Origin: Oscillospiraceae bacterium
Lineage (GTDB): Bacteria > Bacillota > Clostridia > Oscillospirales > Ruminococcaceae
Direction of reading: 5' to 3'
NCBI GenBank assembly: GCA_014796735.1
Contig: JAAVIG010000062.1
Span: 1 to 5,095, forward strand
DNA length: 5,095 nt
Each line of letters opens with the position of its first letter. Within the stretch, counting starts at the first letter, position 1. Positions 3,717 to 5,095 of the stretch are shown one piece after another. The notes beneath the pieces were generated by a model, which worked only from the letters and a program-made list of their open reading frames with translations, did no database searches and was not told the DNA's origin. A program made the translations under genes and the position numbers.

Positions 3717-5095
3717 ATGAAAAAGAAAAAGCCGGCATATTCCGTATTTTCAAACTTTGCATGGACGCTAAAAATGCTATTGAAATACAGCAAGGCCGCT
3801 TTCTTTATTACCGCTTTGTTTATACCCGTCAACATTGGGCTAAGTTATCTGGAAATTTACCTGCCGTCGCTTACAGTATCGGAGGTGACAAGCGGTCAGA
3901 CGCTTAAGCATGCCATGTTATCAATAGGCATTGTATTGCTCCTGATAATGCTCGGAGATGTTATAACTCATGCACTTTGGCATATCAGATTTACAACGCT
4001 TGGGATATACCGATATAAAATGACCAACCTTGTGACAAGAAAACTGCTTTCTATCTTCTATCAAACATACGAAAAGAAAGAAGTTCGAGACCTTGCCGAC
4101 CGAGCAAACCAAGCCACTCAGATGTGGGACGGAGTTCAACCGCTCACCGATATGGTATATAACGGCTTCGGTATGATAGAAAATCTTTTGGGCTATATAC
4201 TGTTCGGTTCTGTGATTTCTTTTGCAAGCCCGTGGCTTGTTCCGATACTGACCGCTGCGCCTGTTGTCAATATTCTCTCTGTCAAGGCTTATAATAAATG
4301 GGAATACACCAACAGAAGCAAAAGAGACGATTTAAATCATAAGCTCTTTCACGTTGCGGCCCTTCCCGGCGATTTTTCGGCGGCAAAGGATATCCGCATA
4401 TACAGTATGGCGTCCTGGCTTCGTGAGTGCTATCGTGATCTATGCAAACAACAGGCAAAATGGGACAAAACTACGGTAAAAAAGAGTTTTCTCTCACGAA
4501 TTGCCGATCTGGCAGTAATACTCATTCGTGACGGCGGTGCATATGCGCTTTTGATCCATATGTTCTACAGCGGAAAAATCGGAGTTGATGAATTTGTTCT
4601 TTATTTTGCCGCTATATCTTCTTTTGCGTCATGGGTAGGCGGGATCATCAATTGCTGGAACAAGGCCAATACGGTGAGTCTTCAACTGTGCGATTTCAGA
4701 GAGTTTACGGATTATCCGGAATATGACGGAAGCGGAATTGCCAAAGCTGCTGATCATATGAACACTGTTCCAGAAATTGAGTTCAGAAATGTCAGCTTTC
4801 GATATGACGGTGCGGAGCATGATACTATTCACGATCTGTCTCTGCGAATCAAAAGCGGTGAAAAGCTGGCGCTTGTGGGACTGAACGGCGCGGGAAAAAC
4901 AACGCTTGTAAAACTGCTTTGCGGGCTTTACAGACCTACATCGGGAGAAATATTCTTTAACGGTATTCCGTTGGACGATTTTAAGCGGGAAGATTATTAC
5001 AAGCTTATCTCACCTGTTTTTCAGGAGATAAAAACGGCTTTTTTCTCGCTTGCCGAAACGGTTTCGGGCAAAGATACGGCAGAAACCGATTTGAA
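3717..5095 (+). CDS. ABC exporter, membrane domain fused to ATPase (3' end outside window)
   Basis: The frame is open from the start to the last base of the window, giving 459 residues without a stop; a full half-transporter would usually be about 580–600. After a lysine-rich N-terminus, six membrane spans can be read at about 27–46, 66–86, 150–170, 172–190, 264–284 and 294–314, with long polar stretches between spans 2–3 and 4–5 as in type I exporters. The ATPase domain begins near 352 with a likely A-loop tyrosine (Y363 in SFRYDG). The Walker A is GLNGAGKTT (about 388–396, K394) and the Q-loop glutamine is in SPVFQE (Q436). The signature motif, Walker B and H-loop lie beyond the window. The family exports peptides, lipids or drugs with ATP in the cytoplasmic membrane; the substrate cannot be read here. 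It follows a LytTR two-component pair, a context typical of peptide signalling or antimicrobial-peptide export and resistance. A partner half-transporter may follow. GTG at 3711 is an alternative start. Confidence 0.92.
   Translation, partial: MKKKKPAYSVFSNFAWTLKMLLKYSKAAFFITALFIPVNIGLSYLEIYLPSLTVSEVTSGQTLKHAMLSIGIVLLLIMLGDVITHALWHIRFTTLGIYRYKMTNLVTRKLLSIFYQTYEKKEVRDLADRANQATQMWDGVQPLTDMVYNGFGMIENLLGYILFGSVISFASPWLVPILTAAPVVNILSVKAYNKWEYTNRSKRDDLNHKLFHVAALPGDFSAAKDIRIYSMASWLRECYRDLCKQQAKWDKTTVKKSFLSRIADLAVILIRDGGAYALLIHMFYSGKIGVDEFVLYFAAISSFASWVGGIINCWNKANTVSLQLCDFREFTDYPEYDGSGIAKAADHMNTVPEIEFRNVSFRYDGAEHDTIHDLSLRIKSGEKLALVGLNGAGKTTLVKLLCGLYRPTSGEIFFNGIPLDDFKREDYYKLISPVFQEIKTAFFSLAETVSGKDTAETDL

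Noticed and set aside
3596..4139. Minus-strand frames across the exporter start
   Set aside because: The plus strand carries a continuous exporter frame open to the window end. The antisense frames have no supporting signals.

Overview
The window reads as chromosomal or island DNA of a low-to-moderate GC Bacillota bacterium, most likely class Clostridia. The reasons are AGGAGG-type ribosome binding sites, TATAAT-type promoters, and the families present: a LytTR response regulator, an AgrC-like GHKL kinase and an XRE–GyrI-like regulator. No species can be named from the sequence alone. There are no rRNA or tRNA genes, no CRISPR array and no recognisable transposase.

Left half, minus strand (61–1680): a two-gene unit. 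An XRE-type repressor fused to a GyrI-like ligand-binding domain is followed, 45 bases downstream, by a 272-residue protein of unknown function with a cysteine cluster and a TTG start. A well-formed promoter (1742–1770) drives the pair leftwards. The divergent spacer (1681–2026) also holds a 13-base dyad, a short open frame that may be a gene relic, a predicted rightward promoter (1898–1926) and an 11-base palindrome in the leader.

Right half, plus strand (2027–5095): a LytTR response regulator, then a short GHKL histidine kinase with no sensor or membrane part, then an ABC exporter cut off by the window end. The exporter frame stays open to the last base, with six predicted membrane spans followed by the start of the ATPase domain (A-loop, Walker A, Q-loop). 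The likely logic is that the kinase phosphorylates the regulator, which then controls the exporter. No peptide precursor or immunity gene is visible.

The most unusual structure is a palindromic repeat present twice, at about 2724–2818 and 3482–3613. It fills the gaps on both sides of the kinase gene. The copies share 40 identical bases, are built from units about 37–38 bases apart, and end in imperfect inverted repeats of about 22 bases, like a small non-autonomous mobile element. The kinase between them is about 48% GC against about 40% for the regulator (hand counts). The right-hand copy ends in an extended −10 promoter (TGG TATAAT) pointing at the exporter, and the left-hand copy has TATGAG there. 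Between that promoter and the exporter lie a hairpin with a T-rich tail and a second extended −10 promoter, so exporter expression may be attenuated or separately controlled.
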